The position numbers were made by a program, and so were the translations under genes. Positions 9,633-17,670 of a stretch of DNA of 64,000 bases are shown here, one piece after another. The stretch is taken from assembly GCA_028818695.1 (NCBI GenBank), contig JAPPNK010000029.1, positions 101,450 through 165,449 on the forward strand, given 5' to 3'. This stretch comes from Candidatus Poribacteria bacterium. Its GTDB lineage: Bacteria; Poribacteria; WGA-4E; GCA-2687025. The notes under the pieces were generated by a model. It saw nothing but the letters and a program-made list of their open reading frames with translations, searched no databases and was not told the origin of the DNA. Position 1 is the stretch's first letter. Each line of letters opens with the position of its first letter.

Positions 9633-9655
9633 CTCAACAGCCTGTCAATAGCCTG

Positions 9656-11206
9656 TTAATAATGAGCGCGGACTCCAAAGAAAATGCCGCGCCGATCCTC
9701 CGCTAAGTCCTCGCCTCCGATGAAGAGCCGCCCGCGCTTCCACAGCAGGTAGCCGATCTCGGCGTCAATGCGCGGCCGCTGGAACCCGTTCTCTTCCTCG
9801 CTGGCAGAACGGACAACGTCCAGCGCCTCAACCCGCAGCAGCGTCCGCGCATGCGGTTCCCAGTCGATTCCAACCCCTGCGGATGAATCGATGACCCCAA
9901 GCCGCCCCCAGAACGGACCCGCCTTCTGCTCAAGCGTCAAACTATAGATGAGACTCGATTCGCGCGAGCCGATTGCGGCTGTGAACCCCTGCGATTCCCA
10001 AGGGCGAATCGTCAAAAACGCCTCGTTTTGAAGGCTTTGCGACGCATCGCGGTAGGCGATCTCGGCGCCGCCGGACAGAAACGACAGATCGGTCTTGCCG
10101 AGCTTCTCCGCCGCGGCTGTGAAGTCGTCAATGCGTTTCACCGCCGAAGCCGCCGACTTCGCAAGCGTATCGTCTGTCAACAGACGGCCGATGGAGCCTT
10201 TGCCGGCTTCCGTTTCGGCGGCGATGCGGTCTAAACGCTGCGCAAAACGCTGAATTTCGCCCGCGCTCTCTTCCAGCCGCGCCAAAGTTTGAAACGCGCG
10301 CTTCAGCCCTGCATTGAACGTCGTTGAGATCCCGCCTGTTGTCTGCGCAACATTCGACTCGATGCTGTCTGCCGCCCCGTCAATCACATCAAGCGAAGCC
10401 TGCGCGGAACGAAGCGTCTCCCGAAGATCTCCCGCCAGCGATTCCAGCTCGCCGCGGGAGGCTTGAAGCGCTTCGGACGCTTCCTTCAGCGTTTCGTCCG
10501 CTCCGGTTGAGAGCGCCGCAACGCTTTTCTCCGCCTGCTCTAAGAGCGACTGCGCGCGCTGAATCAACGGCGGCAAACTTTCCAACGCCTCCAACGCGGT
10601 CAGCGCCTCCGTCAGCTCGTCCGCCGCGGCGTCGGTCGTTTCGACAAGCGCGTCCGCCTTGTTCGATAGATCGCCCATGAATTGAACCGCCGCCTCGGAC
10701 ACATTTTGAAGATCGCGCTGCGCGTCGGAGCCGACTTTCTCTACTGACGCTAAAAAAGCGCTCAACTGATCAATCGTCTCGTTCAGGCGCGGGAGAATGT
10801 CGGACACAAACGCGGTTGTCCCGACAACCGGCTGCGACCAGTCAAGCGGCGGCGCGTTCGGATCGCCGTTCGTCAACATCACAATCGTTTCGCCGACGAT
10901 TCCGAGCGTTTGAAGCTCCGCCTTTAGCCCCTCCCGAAGCTCAAACGGCGGCTTGATGCGCACCGCCACCTCCCCGTAGCCGGACTCGTCAAGCCGTATA
11001 TCCGTCACCTTGCCGACAGCGACGCCCGCCAGCTGCGTATGAGCGCCCTTTTTCAAATTTTGCAGATGCGGAAAATGCAGCGTCAGCTTATCCCCTGGCG
11101 TTCCGAGAGACCAGTCCGACGCCATCGTCAGCAGTATGCCCAAAAGGATGACGCCGATGACGACCATCACCCCCACTTTGAGATCGTTATCCCAGCGACG
11201 CACCAT
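9656..11206 (-). CDS. MCE (MlaD-like) protein with C-terminal beta domain
   Basis: An inner-membrane anchored lipid-transport protein of about 516 residues. It has one N-terminal membrane helix (VGVMVVIGVILLGILLTMA), an MCE domain (about 38-125, with GVAVGKVTDIRLDE and LGIVGETIVMLT), a long helical/coiled-coil segment (about 150-350), and a C-terminal stretch of about 140 residues made of alternating strands ending in FFGVRAHY. Standard MlaD is much shorter and lacks the last two parts. The start is uncertain: ATG 11206, GTG 11209 or GTG 11203 are in frame, and AGGGGG at 11211-11216 best fits 11203. It overlaps the ATPase gene and is the substrate-binding partner of the adjacent MlaE/MlaF. 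Confidence 0.88.
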   Translation of the reverse strand: MVRRWDNDLKVGVMVVIGVILLGILLTMASDWSLGTPGDKLTLHFPHLQNLKKGAHTQLAGVAVGKVTDIRLDESGYGEVAVRIKPPFELREGLKAELQTLGIVGETIVMLTNGDPNAPPLDWSQPVVGTTAFVSDILPRLNETIDQLSAFLASVEKVGSDAQRDLQNVSEAAVQFMGDLSNKADALVETTDAAADELTEALTALEALESLPPLIQRAQSLLEQAEKSVAALSTGADETLKEASEALQASRGELESLAGDLRETLRSAQASLDVIDGAADSIESNVAQTTGGISTTFNAGLKRAFQTLARLEESAGEIQRFAQRLDRIAAETEAGKGSIGRLLTDDTLAKSAASAVKRIDDFTAAAEKLGKTDLSFLSGGAEIAYRDASQSLQNEAFLTIRPWESQGFTAAIGSRESSLIYSLTLEQKAGPFWGRLGVIDSSAGVGIDWEPHARTLLRVEALDVVRSASEEENGFQRPRIDAEIGYLLWKRGRLFIGGEDLAEDRRGIFFGVRAHY

Positions 11207-12008
11207 CACCCCCTGCCGATTTCGAGCCGCCTCCGCCGTTGTCTTTATTCAGCGAGGCGACATATTGATCTGGATGAAAAAACTGCAGCGCCAGCGGATT
11301 GTCGGAACGCAGCGCCTCGCGCGGGGAGCCTTCCATGACAATCTGACCGTCCTGCGTTAACGCAAAGTATCCGCCGACGCTCAACGCGCTTTCCACATCG
11401 TGCGTCACGACGATGGAGGTCGCGCCCAAGCGCTCATGCATATCTCTAATCATATTGTTGATGCCGCGCGCCGTGATCGGATCCAAGCCCGTCGTCGGTT
11501 CGTCATATAAGATGAGCGTCGGGTGCATGACAACGGCGCGCGCCAGCCCGACGCGCTTGCGCATCCCGCCGCTCAACTCGGCCGGTTTCAATTTTTCAGC
11601 CCCAGTCAAATCGACCATCTCAAGCGCTTTCGCCACTTCCGAAGCGATCTCGGACCGGGTCATGGAACGGTGCTGGCGCAGCATGAACGCAACATTGTCG
11701 GCAACGGTCATGGAATCGAACAGGGCGGCGCTCTGGAACAGCGCTCCCATTTTCTGGCGCAGGCGGTTCAATTCGCGCAGGCTCATGGCGGACGCTTCCT
11801 CCCCATCGACCCATATGCGCCCCGAATCTGGACGCATGAGGCCGATGATATGCTTCAAAAGAACGCTTTTGCCGCATCCGCTTGGTCCCATGATGACGGT
11901 CGTTTCGCTCCGCGGTATTTCTAGGCTGATGCCGCGCAGCACCTCCTTGCCGCCGAGGCTCTTATGCACCTGCTCAATGCGCACCATCGGGTCTTCGAAA
12001 CTGGTCAT
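11187..12008 (-). CDS. mlaF: Mla-type ABC transporter ATPase
   Basis: A 273-residue ABC ATPase of the MlaF/MkL family. It has Walker A GPSGCGKS (41-48), the ABC signature LSGGMRKR, Walker B LILYDEPTTGLD and the switch histidine in VVTHD. I chose ATG 12008 because it lies one base after the stop of the permease gene. A later ATG (MVRIEQ) also fits. The protein powers lipid movement by the MlaE permease and the MCE protein encoded next to it. Its end overlaps the start of the MCE gene by about 20 bases. Confidence 0.93.
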   Translation of the reverse strand: MTSFEDPMVRIEQVHKSLGGKEVLRGISLEIPRSETTVIMGPSGCGKSVLLKHIIGLMRPDSGRIWVDGEEASAMSLRELNRLRQKMGALFQSAALFDSMTVADNVAFMLRQHRSMTRSEIASEVAKALEMVDLTGAEKLKPAELSGGMRKRVGLARAVVMHPTLILYDEPTTGLDPITARGINNMIRDMHERLGATSIVVTHDVESALSVGGYFALTQDGQIVMEGSPREALRSDNPLALQFFHPDQYVASLNKDNGGGGSKSAGGDGASLG

Positions 12009-12009
12009 G

Positions 12010-12864
12010 TTAGATGTCCAACACCTGCCCCGAGACATATTCTATGAGAAAGTCGGCAATGAGAATCAGCACGAGCGACAGCACCGCGCTTGAGGTGGTC
12101 GCTCTTCCGACGCCCTCTGCGCCCGAGGCGGCCGGCGCCGAAAAGCCCATATAACAGCCGATCGTGGCGATGATGACGCCAAAAGTGGCTCCTTTAAAAA
12201 GGCTGGTGTACACATCTTTCACCATAAAACTGCGCGAGGACTGCACCATATCCCAAAAATGTTCGCCGCTGACGCCGCTCGCCCCGCCGGCTCCCGACAG
12301 AATGGAGGTGGCGAAAAAATAACCGCCGACGACCACAATCATATTCGCAAAAACGGCCAAAACCGGCAGCATCAGCAGGCAGGCGATGAAGCGCGGCACG
12401 ACAAGATACTGTACAGGGTTCGCCCCCATCGCCTCAATCGCGTCGATCTGCTCCGTAACTTTCATCGATCCCAGCTCCGCCGTGATGGACGCCCCAATCC
12501 GCCCCGACAGGACGAACGCTGTCAACATCACGCCCAGCTCCTTGATCGCGGCAGTGCTGACAAAGGATCCGAGAAGCCCCTCCGTTCCGAGCATCTTCAG
12601 CTGTTCATACCCTTGCAGCGCCAGCACCATTCCGATGAAGGCGCCGTTCACCGCCACGACTGGGAGCGATTCGACGCCCACCTTCGCCATCTGCGCAATG
12701 AGGTTTGAAAAGAAAAAGGGGCGGGCGAAAAGGCAGCGCGTCGTCATCGCCAGCAGCGAGGCGCACGCCCCAATATGCCGCAGATAGGACGAGGCGCGGG
12801 AACCTATCTGCGAGGCGAACGCGCGTCCAGCCTTGCCGACCCGCCGAAAAACGCCCGCAATCAT
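12010..12864 (-). CDS. mlaE: Mla-type ABC transporter permease
   Basis: A 284-residue MlaE-family permease. Several membrane helices are visible (VVAVNGAFIGMVLALQGYEQL, MLTAFVLSGRIGASITAELG, LLMLPVLAVFANMIVVVGGYFF and the final VLSLVLILIADFLIEY). The family signature with SGRIGASITAELGSM and EQIDAIEAMGANPVQYLVVPR is clear. It forms the membrane core of a phospholipid transporter between inner and outer membranes. The start codon overlaps the dnaB stop (ATGA), which couples its translation to the helicase gene. Confidence 0.95.
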   Translation of the reverse strand: MIAGVFRRVGKAGRAFASQIGSRASSYLRHIGACASLLAMTTRCLFARPFFFSNLIAQMAKVGVESLPVVAVNGAFIGMVLALQGYEQLKMLGTEGLLGSFVSTAAIKELGVMLTAFVLSGRIGASITAELGSMKVTEQIDAIEAMGANPVQYLVVPRFIACLLMLPVLAVFANMIVVVGGYFFATSILSGAGGASGVSGEHFWDMVQSSRSFMVKDVYTSLFKGATFGVIIATIGCYMGFSAPAASGAEGVGRATTSSAVLSLVLILIADFLIEYVSGQVLDI

Positions 12865-14222
12865 TCAAACGCCGAATCGCGGTATTCGAGAGGCGAGAAA
12901 CGCAGCGATGCGCTGTCAAACGCAAGATTCGCCGTTCCGAGCGGTCCGTTGCGGTGCTTCCGCACAATCACTTCCACCTCCCCAGGGACGTCCGAATCTT
13001 CAGGGTTGTAGTAGTCGTCGCGGTATAAGAATAGAACGATATCGGCGTCCTGTTCGATGGCGCCCGATTCGCGCAGGTCGGCGAGCTGCGGGCGCTTGTC
13101 CGGTCGGTTCTCCACGTTGCGGTTCAGCTGGGAGAGCGCGATTACAGGAACATCCAGCTCGCGCGCCAGGGTCTTCAACGAGCGGGAGTATTCCGAAATC
13201 TCCTGCTCGCGGCTCTGATGCTGGCGGCTGCCCGACTGCAGCTGCTGGAGATAGTCCACGATGACAAGTCCAAGATTCGGCCGCCGTATCTTGAGACGCC
13301 GGCTCTCCGAGCGGATGTCCATGAGCGTCAAGCCGGGCGTGTTGCTGATGTAAATCTGCGCCCTTTCGATCTCTTGCGCCGCTTCGCTGATGCGTTTTAA
13401 TTCCTCCCCGCTCAATTCGCCTGTGCGCATGCGCGACATGTTGATTTCTCCAACCGTCGCCAGCATGCGCATGACGATCTGGTCAGCCGGCATTTCGGTT
13501 GTGAAGAGAGCGACCGCCGGCGGCTCCTCTTCTTCTTCTGTCTGCAGAAGCGACACGTTCAACGCGAGGTTGTGGGCGAAGGAACTTTTGCCCATGCTTG
13601 GCCGCGCGGCAACGATGATCAGATCGGAACGGTTCAGACCGTAAATGATCTGATCTAGCTCCGGAAGGCCGGTTGGGGTGCCGATCAGCTTTGAGGAGTT
13701 GTTATAGATCCATTCTATGCGGGTCATCGCTTCCTGCAGCGACTGGTCAATCTCGATAAATCCGTTCGTTTCGCCTCGGTAGATGTCAAACAGGAAGCGC
13801 TGCGACTGGTCCAGCACCTCTTCAATTTCCACTTCAACGCGCCCGGCGCGGGAGACGATTTCGCTTCCTGCTTGTATCAGTTCGCGGCGCGTCGCCATTT
13901 CGCGCACGATGTTTGCGTAATACTCAATGTTTGCGGAGGTGGGGACGCCTTCCTGAATGTCGTAGAGGGCGCGGACGCCGCCAATCTTTTCGAGGTCGCC
14001 GGCGCGTTTCAGGCTGTCGGTGATCGTGTACAGGTCGATCGGGTCCCCCTTGTTCGCCATACGAAGCGCCGCGGCGTAGATCAGCTGATGGGAGGCTTTG
14101 AAAAAAACGGTCGTCTGCTCGCCCAGAATAGAGGCTGCCAGATGCACCGCATCCTGGTCAACCAAAAAGGCGCCTAGAACATGCCGTTCAGCGTCAAGAT
14201 CATGCGGGCTGACATCTGCCAT
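12861..14222 (-). CDS. dnaB: Replicative DNA helicase DnaB
   Basis: A 453-residue DnaB. The N-terminal domain begins SPHDLDAERHVLGAFLVDQDA. The RecA-like helicase domain has Walker A ARPSMGKSS, the FTTEMPADQIVMRML segment and LVIVDYLQQL. The arginine-containing end (DIVLFLYRDDYYNPE, VIVRKHRNGPLGT) is typical. It is the replicative fork helicase. It lies downstream of rplI, as in many bacteria. Its stop overlaps the mlaE start. Confidence 0.98.
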   Translation of the reverse strand: MADVSPHDLDAERHVLGAFLVDQDAVHLAASILGEQTTVFFKASHQLIYAAALRMANKGDPIDLYTITDSLKRAGDLEKIGGVRALYDIQEGVPTSANIEYYANIVREMATRRELIQAGSEIVSRAGRVEVEIEEVLDQSQRFLFDIYRGETNGFIEIDQSLQEAMTRIEWIYNNSSKLIGTPTGLPELDQIIYGLNRSDLIIVAARPSMGKSSFAHNLALNVSLLQTEEEEEPPAVALFTTEMPADQIVMRMLATVGEINMSRMRTGELSGEELKRISEAAQEIERAQIYISNTPGLTLMDIRSESRRLKIRRPNLGLVIVDYLQQLQSGSRQHQSREQEISEYSRSLKTLARELDVPVIALSQLNRNVENRPDKRPQLADLRESGAIEQDADIVLFLYRDDYYNPEDSDVPGEVEVIVRKHRNGPLGTANLAFDSASLRFSPLEYRDSAFE

Positions 14223-14265
14223 CAGCTTTCATGCTCTCCCTTCGAACGCGCTTATCTAACCGATC

Positions 14266-14808
14266 TTACGCTTCGGGACCTTCCGCGGTTTCCTCCGCCG
14301 CCGGTTCGTTTTCCGCCGCCTCTTCAGCCTCTTCCTGCTCTTCGCCGCGCAGGTCCGAAGTGGAAAGCACCGTCAACGGAAGCGGAACGCTCACCTGCGG
14401 ATGCAGCTGCAATTCCACCTCGTAAGAGCCAATCTCTCGTATCGGCTGCGGGAGAAGCACCTGCCGCCGCGTGAACGGATAACCGCGTTCAGAGAGCGCG
14501 TCGGCGACATCGTTCGTGGTTACGGAGCCGAACAGGCGTCCGCTATCGCCGGCGCTGCGCACGACCTGGAGCTCAAGGCCTTCGATTTCGGCGGCAAGCG
14601 CGGTCGCTTCGTCAAACTGTTTCGCTTCTGCCACTTTTTTAGCGCGCAGCTGCCCGTTCAGCCGCCGTCGATTCGCCTCGGTGGCATGTTCGGCGTATCC
14701 GCGCGGTATCAGATAGTTTCGCGCGTAGCCTGCCGCCACACGCACCACCTCGCCCACGCGGCCGACGCCCCGCAAGCTTTCTGTCAGTATCACATGAATA
14801 TGCGCCAT
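14266..14808 (-). CDS. rplI: Ribosomal protein bL9
   Basis: A 180-residue bL9. The N-terminal domain carries the L9 signature (LRGVGRVGEVVRVAAGYARN with YLIPRGYA). A central helix and the C-terminal RNA-binding domain follow (SLRLFGSV-type GRLFGSVTTNDVADAL). The usual L9 ends near residue 150. Here about 28 extra residues, mostly Glu and Ala, follow LSTSDLRGE. The small S6 protein of the same cluster also has a charged tail. GAGG precedes the ATG. Confidence 0.97.
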   Translation of the reverse strand: MAHIHVILTESLRGVGRVGEVVRVAAGYARNYLIPRGYAEHATEANRRRLNGQLRAKKVAEAKQFDEATALAAEIEGLELQVVRSAGDSGRLFGSVTTNDVADALSERGYPFTRRQVLLPQPIREIGSYEVELQLHPQVSVPLPLTVLSTSDLRGEEQEEAEEAAENEPAAEETAEGPEA

Positions 14809-14850
14809 GTCGCTCCTCGCTTCGTCTAAAGTGGATCGTCGCCTTCAATT

Positions 14851-14856
14851 ATTATA
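14851..14856 (-). promoter_or_regulatory. Possible -10 box upstream of rplI
   Basis: On the minus strand the bases read TATAAT, 42 bases before the rplI start. No good -35 box is visible at 16-18 bases. It could give rplI-dnaB-mla-radA its own transcription apart from the rpsF promoter. Confidence 0.35.
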
Positions 14857-14928
14857 TCGTCATGACGGTCAGCAGGCGGCGCGCGCCCCGTTTTTAAGCG
14901 GCGAAACTGACCATAAATGCGGACGAGC

Positions 14929-15798
14929 CTACATCGGAACGTCGTTTTCAACGGCGCTCGCGTAGAGCTCACCCTCCAGATTGTCCGTCATAAAGTATAT
15001 TTCCGTTTCTCCCTCTTCGGCGACCCGTTGCACCCGTTCGGGGCGTTTGACATCTAAAAATTGGACAGCGCGCGCGTTCATCTGATGCCGCGGCTGTCGA
15101 TTCCTTTTCGGAGCTTCCCATGCGTCGTACTGTAAAGTTCCTTCAACCAAGATCTGCCGACCCTTGCTAAGATACTTGCAGCACAGCTCGGCGCTGCGAT
15201 TCCACACCTTCACATCAATATAGCAGACCGTCTCCATGCGCTCGCCGGACGGCGTGTTGTAATCCCTGGTTGAGACCAGCTTCAGCAGCGCAAGCGGTCT
15301 GCCGTCGCCAACATTGTAGAGCGCCGGGTCTTTGGCGAGGTTGCCGAGCAGCACGGCGTTGTTGAATTCGGGGACGAGCTCCTGCGTTCCGCCGTCCGGC
15401 CAGCCCAGATGCTGCACCGACCGCGCGATGAGGCAATGCTTGGAGCGCGTCTCGCCCGTTTCCGAACGCCACTGATGATACGCCAGCCGCCCCTCCACAA
15501 GAGCCTGCATGCCTCTGTTGAGATACTGGCAGCACACCTCCGCCGTTCCGCCATGCGCGAGGACGTCAATGCCGCACTCTTCGACGCGCCGTTCGCCGCT
15601 GCGGTCGATGTAGCTGCGTCTGGAGTTCAAGCGGAAAGCGGCAAGGGCGGTTCCGTTTTCAAGATGCGGGGGCGTCGGAAACTTACAGCTCTTTCCGGAG
15701 AGCGTCCGCGTTTCGATGGGCTTGCCGTACTGCAAGCGGGTCGAAACGGGAGCTTCCGCGAGGCGGCCTAGCAGAATCACTTTGTTGAGTTGTCGCAT
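14929..15798 (-). CDS. ssb: Tandem-OB single-stranded DNA-binding protein
   Basis: A 289-residue protein with two SSB-type OB folds in one chain. The first (about 1-130) begins MRQLNKVILLGRLAEAPV and carries CCQYLNRGMQALVEGRLAYHQW. The second (about 143-255) begins FNNAVLLGNLAKDPAL and carries CCKYLSKGRQILVEGTLQYDAW. Two-OB SSBs are known in Deinococcus-Thermus. The C-terminus is acidic but ends ENDVPM rather than the usual DDIPF, so binding of partner proteins may be weakened. It lies directly downstream of the ordinary SSB gene and probably arose by duplication and fusion. Confidence 0.9.
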   Translation of the reverse strand: MRQLNKVILLGRLAEAPVSTRLQYGKPIETRTLSGKSCKFPTPPHLENGTALAAFRLNSRRSYIDRSGERRVEECGIDVLAHGGTAEVCCQYLNRGMQALVEGRLAYHQWRSETGETRSKHCLIARSVQHLGWPDGGTQELVPEFNNAVLLGNLAKDPALYNVGDGRPLALLKLVSTRDYNTPSGERMETVCYIDVKVWNRSAELCCKYLSKGRQILVEGTLQYDAWEAPKRNRQPRHQMNARAVQFLDVKRPERVQRVAEEGETEIYFMTDNLEGELYASAVENDVPM

Positions 15799-15827
15799 CG
15801 TTCATTCCCTTGCCGCTCGCGCCTCGA

Positions 15828-16319
15828 CTAAAACGGGATGTCGTCGTCGATCGGCTCGTCGGACGGCTCCGACTGGTCGCCGCCGCTGAATCCGCGCCCG
15901 CCGCTTGCGCGGTCATAACTGGGTTGAGAGCGCGTGTAGCCGCCTTCGCCCTCTTCTTTGGCGAACCCGCCGCCTTCGCTGTCCCGCGGTGAACCGAGAA
16001 ACTGAACCGTGAACGCTTGAATACGGTACGTTGAACGTTTCTCGCCCGTCTCCGTCTCCCATTGCTCATATTTTAAACGCCCCTCAACCAGCACCTGACT
16101 CCCTCTGCCGAGATACTGACAGCAATTTTCAGCTGTCCGATCCCACACAGACACGTCAATGAAGCAAGTATCTTCTTTGCGCTCGCCATCCCGCGTGGTA
16201 TAACTCGTGCCAGAAGCCAATCGCAGCGTGGCAACGGCCGTTCCGCTGTCAAGATGTCGCAACTCTGGATCTTGCGTCAGTCGACCTAACATGATCACTT
16301 TGTTGAATTCAGCAGCCAT
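15828..16319 (-). CDS. ssb: Single-stranded DNA-binding protein SSB
   Basis: A standard 163-residue SSB. One OB fold occupies residues 1-110 (FNKVIMLGRLTQDPELR, NCCQYLGRGSQVLVEGRLKYEQW). A Gly/Ser/Pro-rich linker follows, and the chain ends in DDDIPF, the tip that recruits repair and replication partners. The gene is in its classic place next to rpsF, with 8 bases between them. It is the likely main SSB of the cell. Confidence 0.97.
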   Translation of the reverse strand: MAAEFNKVIMLGRLTQDPELRHLDSGTAVATLRLASGTSYTTRDGERKEDTCFIDVSVWDRTAENCCQYLGRGSQVLVEGRLKYEQWETETGEKRSTYRIQAFTVQFLGSPRDSEGGGFAKEEGEGGYTRSQPSYDRASGGRGFSGGDQSEPSDEPIDDDIPF

Positions 16320-16327
16320 AATCTCCC

Positions 16328-16789
16328 CTATTCTTCGGTTGAATCGTCTTCGTCCTTGTTCTCATCTTCCGCGTCGTCACGCCGTCCCAAGGCGCTTGCC
16401 GGTCGGTAGTCGGATCGGGGCGGGCGGTCTCGGCGGGATCGGTCGCTCGCGGGCCGGTCGTCCAGGCGCACGGCGATCTCTTCAACCGGTACCTCGCACC
16501 GCACCGTCAGATAACGCAGCACATTTTCATTGATCTGAAACTGGCGCTCCAGTATCGGCGTCGCTTCGGTCGGGCCGCGGAACACCATGAAAGCGTACAC
16601 GCCGTCGTAGTCGCGTCCGATCTGGTAAGCGAGCTTGCGCCGCCCCCACAGATCCGCTTTCAACACCTCGCAGCCGTTCTCTTCCAAGAGCTGCTTTACG
16701 GAAGCGACCATCTCATCCACCTCAAGATCGCTCAACGCCGGGCGCAGTATAAATGTCGTTTCGTATGTTCTTGCGGACGCTTGATTCAT
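16328..16789 (-). CDS. rpsF: Ribosomal protein bS6
   Basis: A 153-residue bS6. The ribosomal fold covers about residues 1-105 (YETTFILRPALSDLEVDEMV, GRRKLAYQIGRDYDGVYAFM). A charged Arg/Asp/Glu tail of about 45 residues follows and ends DEDDSTEE. It is the first gene of the rpsF-ssb-ssb-rplI-dnaB run. The usual neighbour rpsR (bS18) is absent between ssb and rplI. Confidence 0.96.
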   Translation of the reverse strand: MNQASARTYETTFILRPALSDLEVDEMVASVKQLLEENGCEVLKADLWGRRKLAYQIGRDYDGVYAFMVFRGPTEATPILERQFQINENVLRYLTVRCEVPVEEIAVRLDDRPASDRSRRDRPPRSDYRPASALGRRDDAEDENKDEDDSTEE

Positions 16790-16878
16790 CCACGCGCTCC
16801 TTCCCTTCGGTCAATTGGCCCTTGGGACATTCGGCGCTTCTGTCAAATCGATACGCCGCCCAAGAGCAGGGCGCAGAT

Positions 16879-16907
16879 AGTATAACCCGCAAATGAACAA
16901 ACTGCAA
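16879..16907 (-). promoter_or_regulatory. Promoter of the rpsF operon
   Basis: On the minus strand TTGCAG, a 17-base spacer and TATACT are found, giving a start near 16872 and a leader of about 80 bases before rpsF. The -35 box is weak but the spacing and -10 box are good. Confidence 0.5.
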
Positions 16908-16927
16908 ACCGATCTCCACTGACCTTA

Positions 16928-17087
16928 GCGCTTTAGTTAGGACATTCCGCCTAGCGAACGCGGACGGTTTCTGCGGCGCCTCTGGATTCCCGCTTTCGCG
17001 GGAATGACAGCCTGGTTGGCGGCGCCTTTTCCCATCAATAGAGCGATCATTCGTTCAAATGTTCCAACTTTACGCATGAGGTCGGGA
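16928..17087. repeat. MITE-like repeat with dRS3-type palindrome
   Basis: This is the main content of the 520-base gap between rpsF and feoA. It contains the palindrome ATTCCCGCTTTCGCGGGAAT at 16986-17005. The stretch 16928-17028 matches 48919-49012 closely. The ends are imperfect inverted repeats: CTTTAGTTAGGACAT near 16930 and ATGTTCCAACTTT near 17059. The right end also matches, inverted, 30625-30655. No open frame in it looks like a gene. Confidence 0.6.
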
Positions 17088-17213
17088 TCTCCAGAGCGTG
17101 CCGAACGCGGTGCAAGCCGTTCATTTTCCCCTCGATTTAGCCCAAAATGAACCGCCTGGCGGGGGTGTCAGAATCTTTTTTTCTAAAAAAGCGGCTCTAA
17201 AGCGCGTTTTCGC

Positions 17214-17243
17214 TTGACAACGCGCTGCGCGATCCGTTATGAT
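17214..17243 (+). promoter_or_regulatory. Promoter of the feo operon
   Basis: TTGACA (17214-17219), an 18-base spacer and TATGAT (17238-17243) form a good sigma-70 promoter. The transcript would start near 17250, leaving a leader of about 64 bases before the first feoA. Confidence 0.65.
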
Positions 17244-17273
17244 ATTCAAAACATATGCCATGAGAACGACTCG

Positions 17274-17297
17274 ACGCGCCGCTCAGTTACGGCGCGT
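17274..17297 (+). promoter_or_regulatory. Stem-loop in the feo leader
   Basis: ACGCGCCG (17274-17281) and CGGCGCGT (17290-17297) form a GC-rich 8-base stem with an 8-base loop, just before the GGAG ribosome site at 17304-17307. It could control translation of feoA. ATAATGATAAT at the start codon (17311-17321) resembles half of a Fur box, but the other half is missing. Confidence 0.4.
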
Positions 17298-17313
17298 TAA
17301 TACGGAGCGCATA

Positions 17314-17670
17314 ATGATAATGGGTCTCAATATCAGTATCGGAGACGCCGATATGGGACAGACGAAACGGCGAAAAATCGCCGGCAAAAAAGAGAACAGC
17401 GGGGCATGCGCGCGCGGAAAATGTGAAGCGAACCCTGGTGAATTTCCCCTCGCTTCCATGCGCAAACCAGGGCGCGCTGTCATTGCGCGCATCTGCTGCG
17501 CCAACCCTGAAACGAAACGGCTGCGCGAACTCGGCCTCGTCGAAGGCAGACCGATCAACCTGCTGCATCCGCGCCGTGAATCGGACCCCGCCGCGCTCCG
17601 AATCGGCGAATCGAGACTATGCATCAGCCATGAAACCGCACAACATCTCTGGATGGAGCAAGACGCATGA
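17314..17670 (+). CDS. feoA: FeoA domain protein, first copy
   Basis: A protein of 118 residues. I chose ATG 17314 because GGAG lies 6 bases upstream. An open frame extends back to 17239 but lies over the promoter region. The first 45 residues are polar and include ACARGKCE. The FeoA SH3-like fold follows (AVIARICCANPETKRLRELGLVEGRPINLLH). FeoA proteins assist the FeoB iron transporter. The stop overlaps the next feoA start (ATGA). Confidence 0.85.
   Translation: MIMGLNISIGDADMGQTKRRKIAGKKENSGACARGKCEANPGEFPLASMRKPGRAVIARICCANPETKRLRELGLVEGRPINLLHPRRESDPAALRIGESRLCISHETAQHLWMEQDA

Noticed and set aside
16986-17005. Repeats as parts of a CRISPR array
   Set aside because: The palindromes are single copies far apart, with no regular spacing, spacers or cas genes.
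16790-17213. tRNA or other RNA gene in the gap between rpsF and feoA
   Set aside because: No cloverleaf or known RNA pattern was found. The gap is explained by promoters and the repeat.
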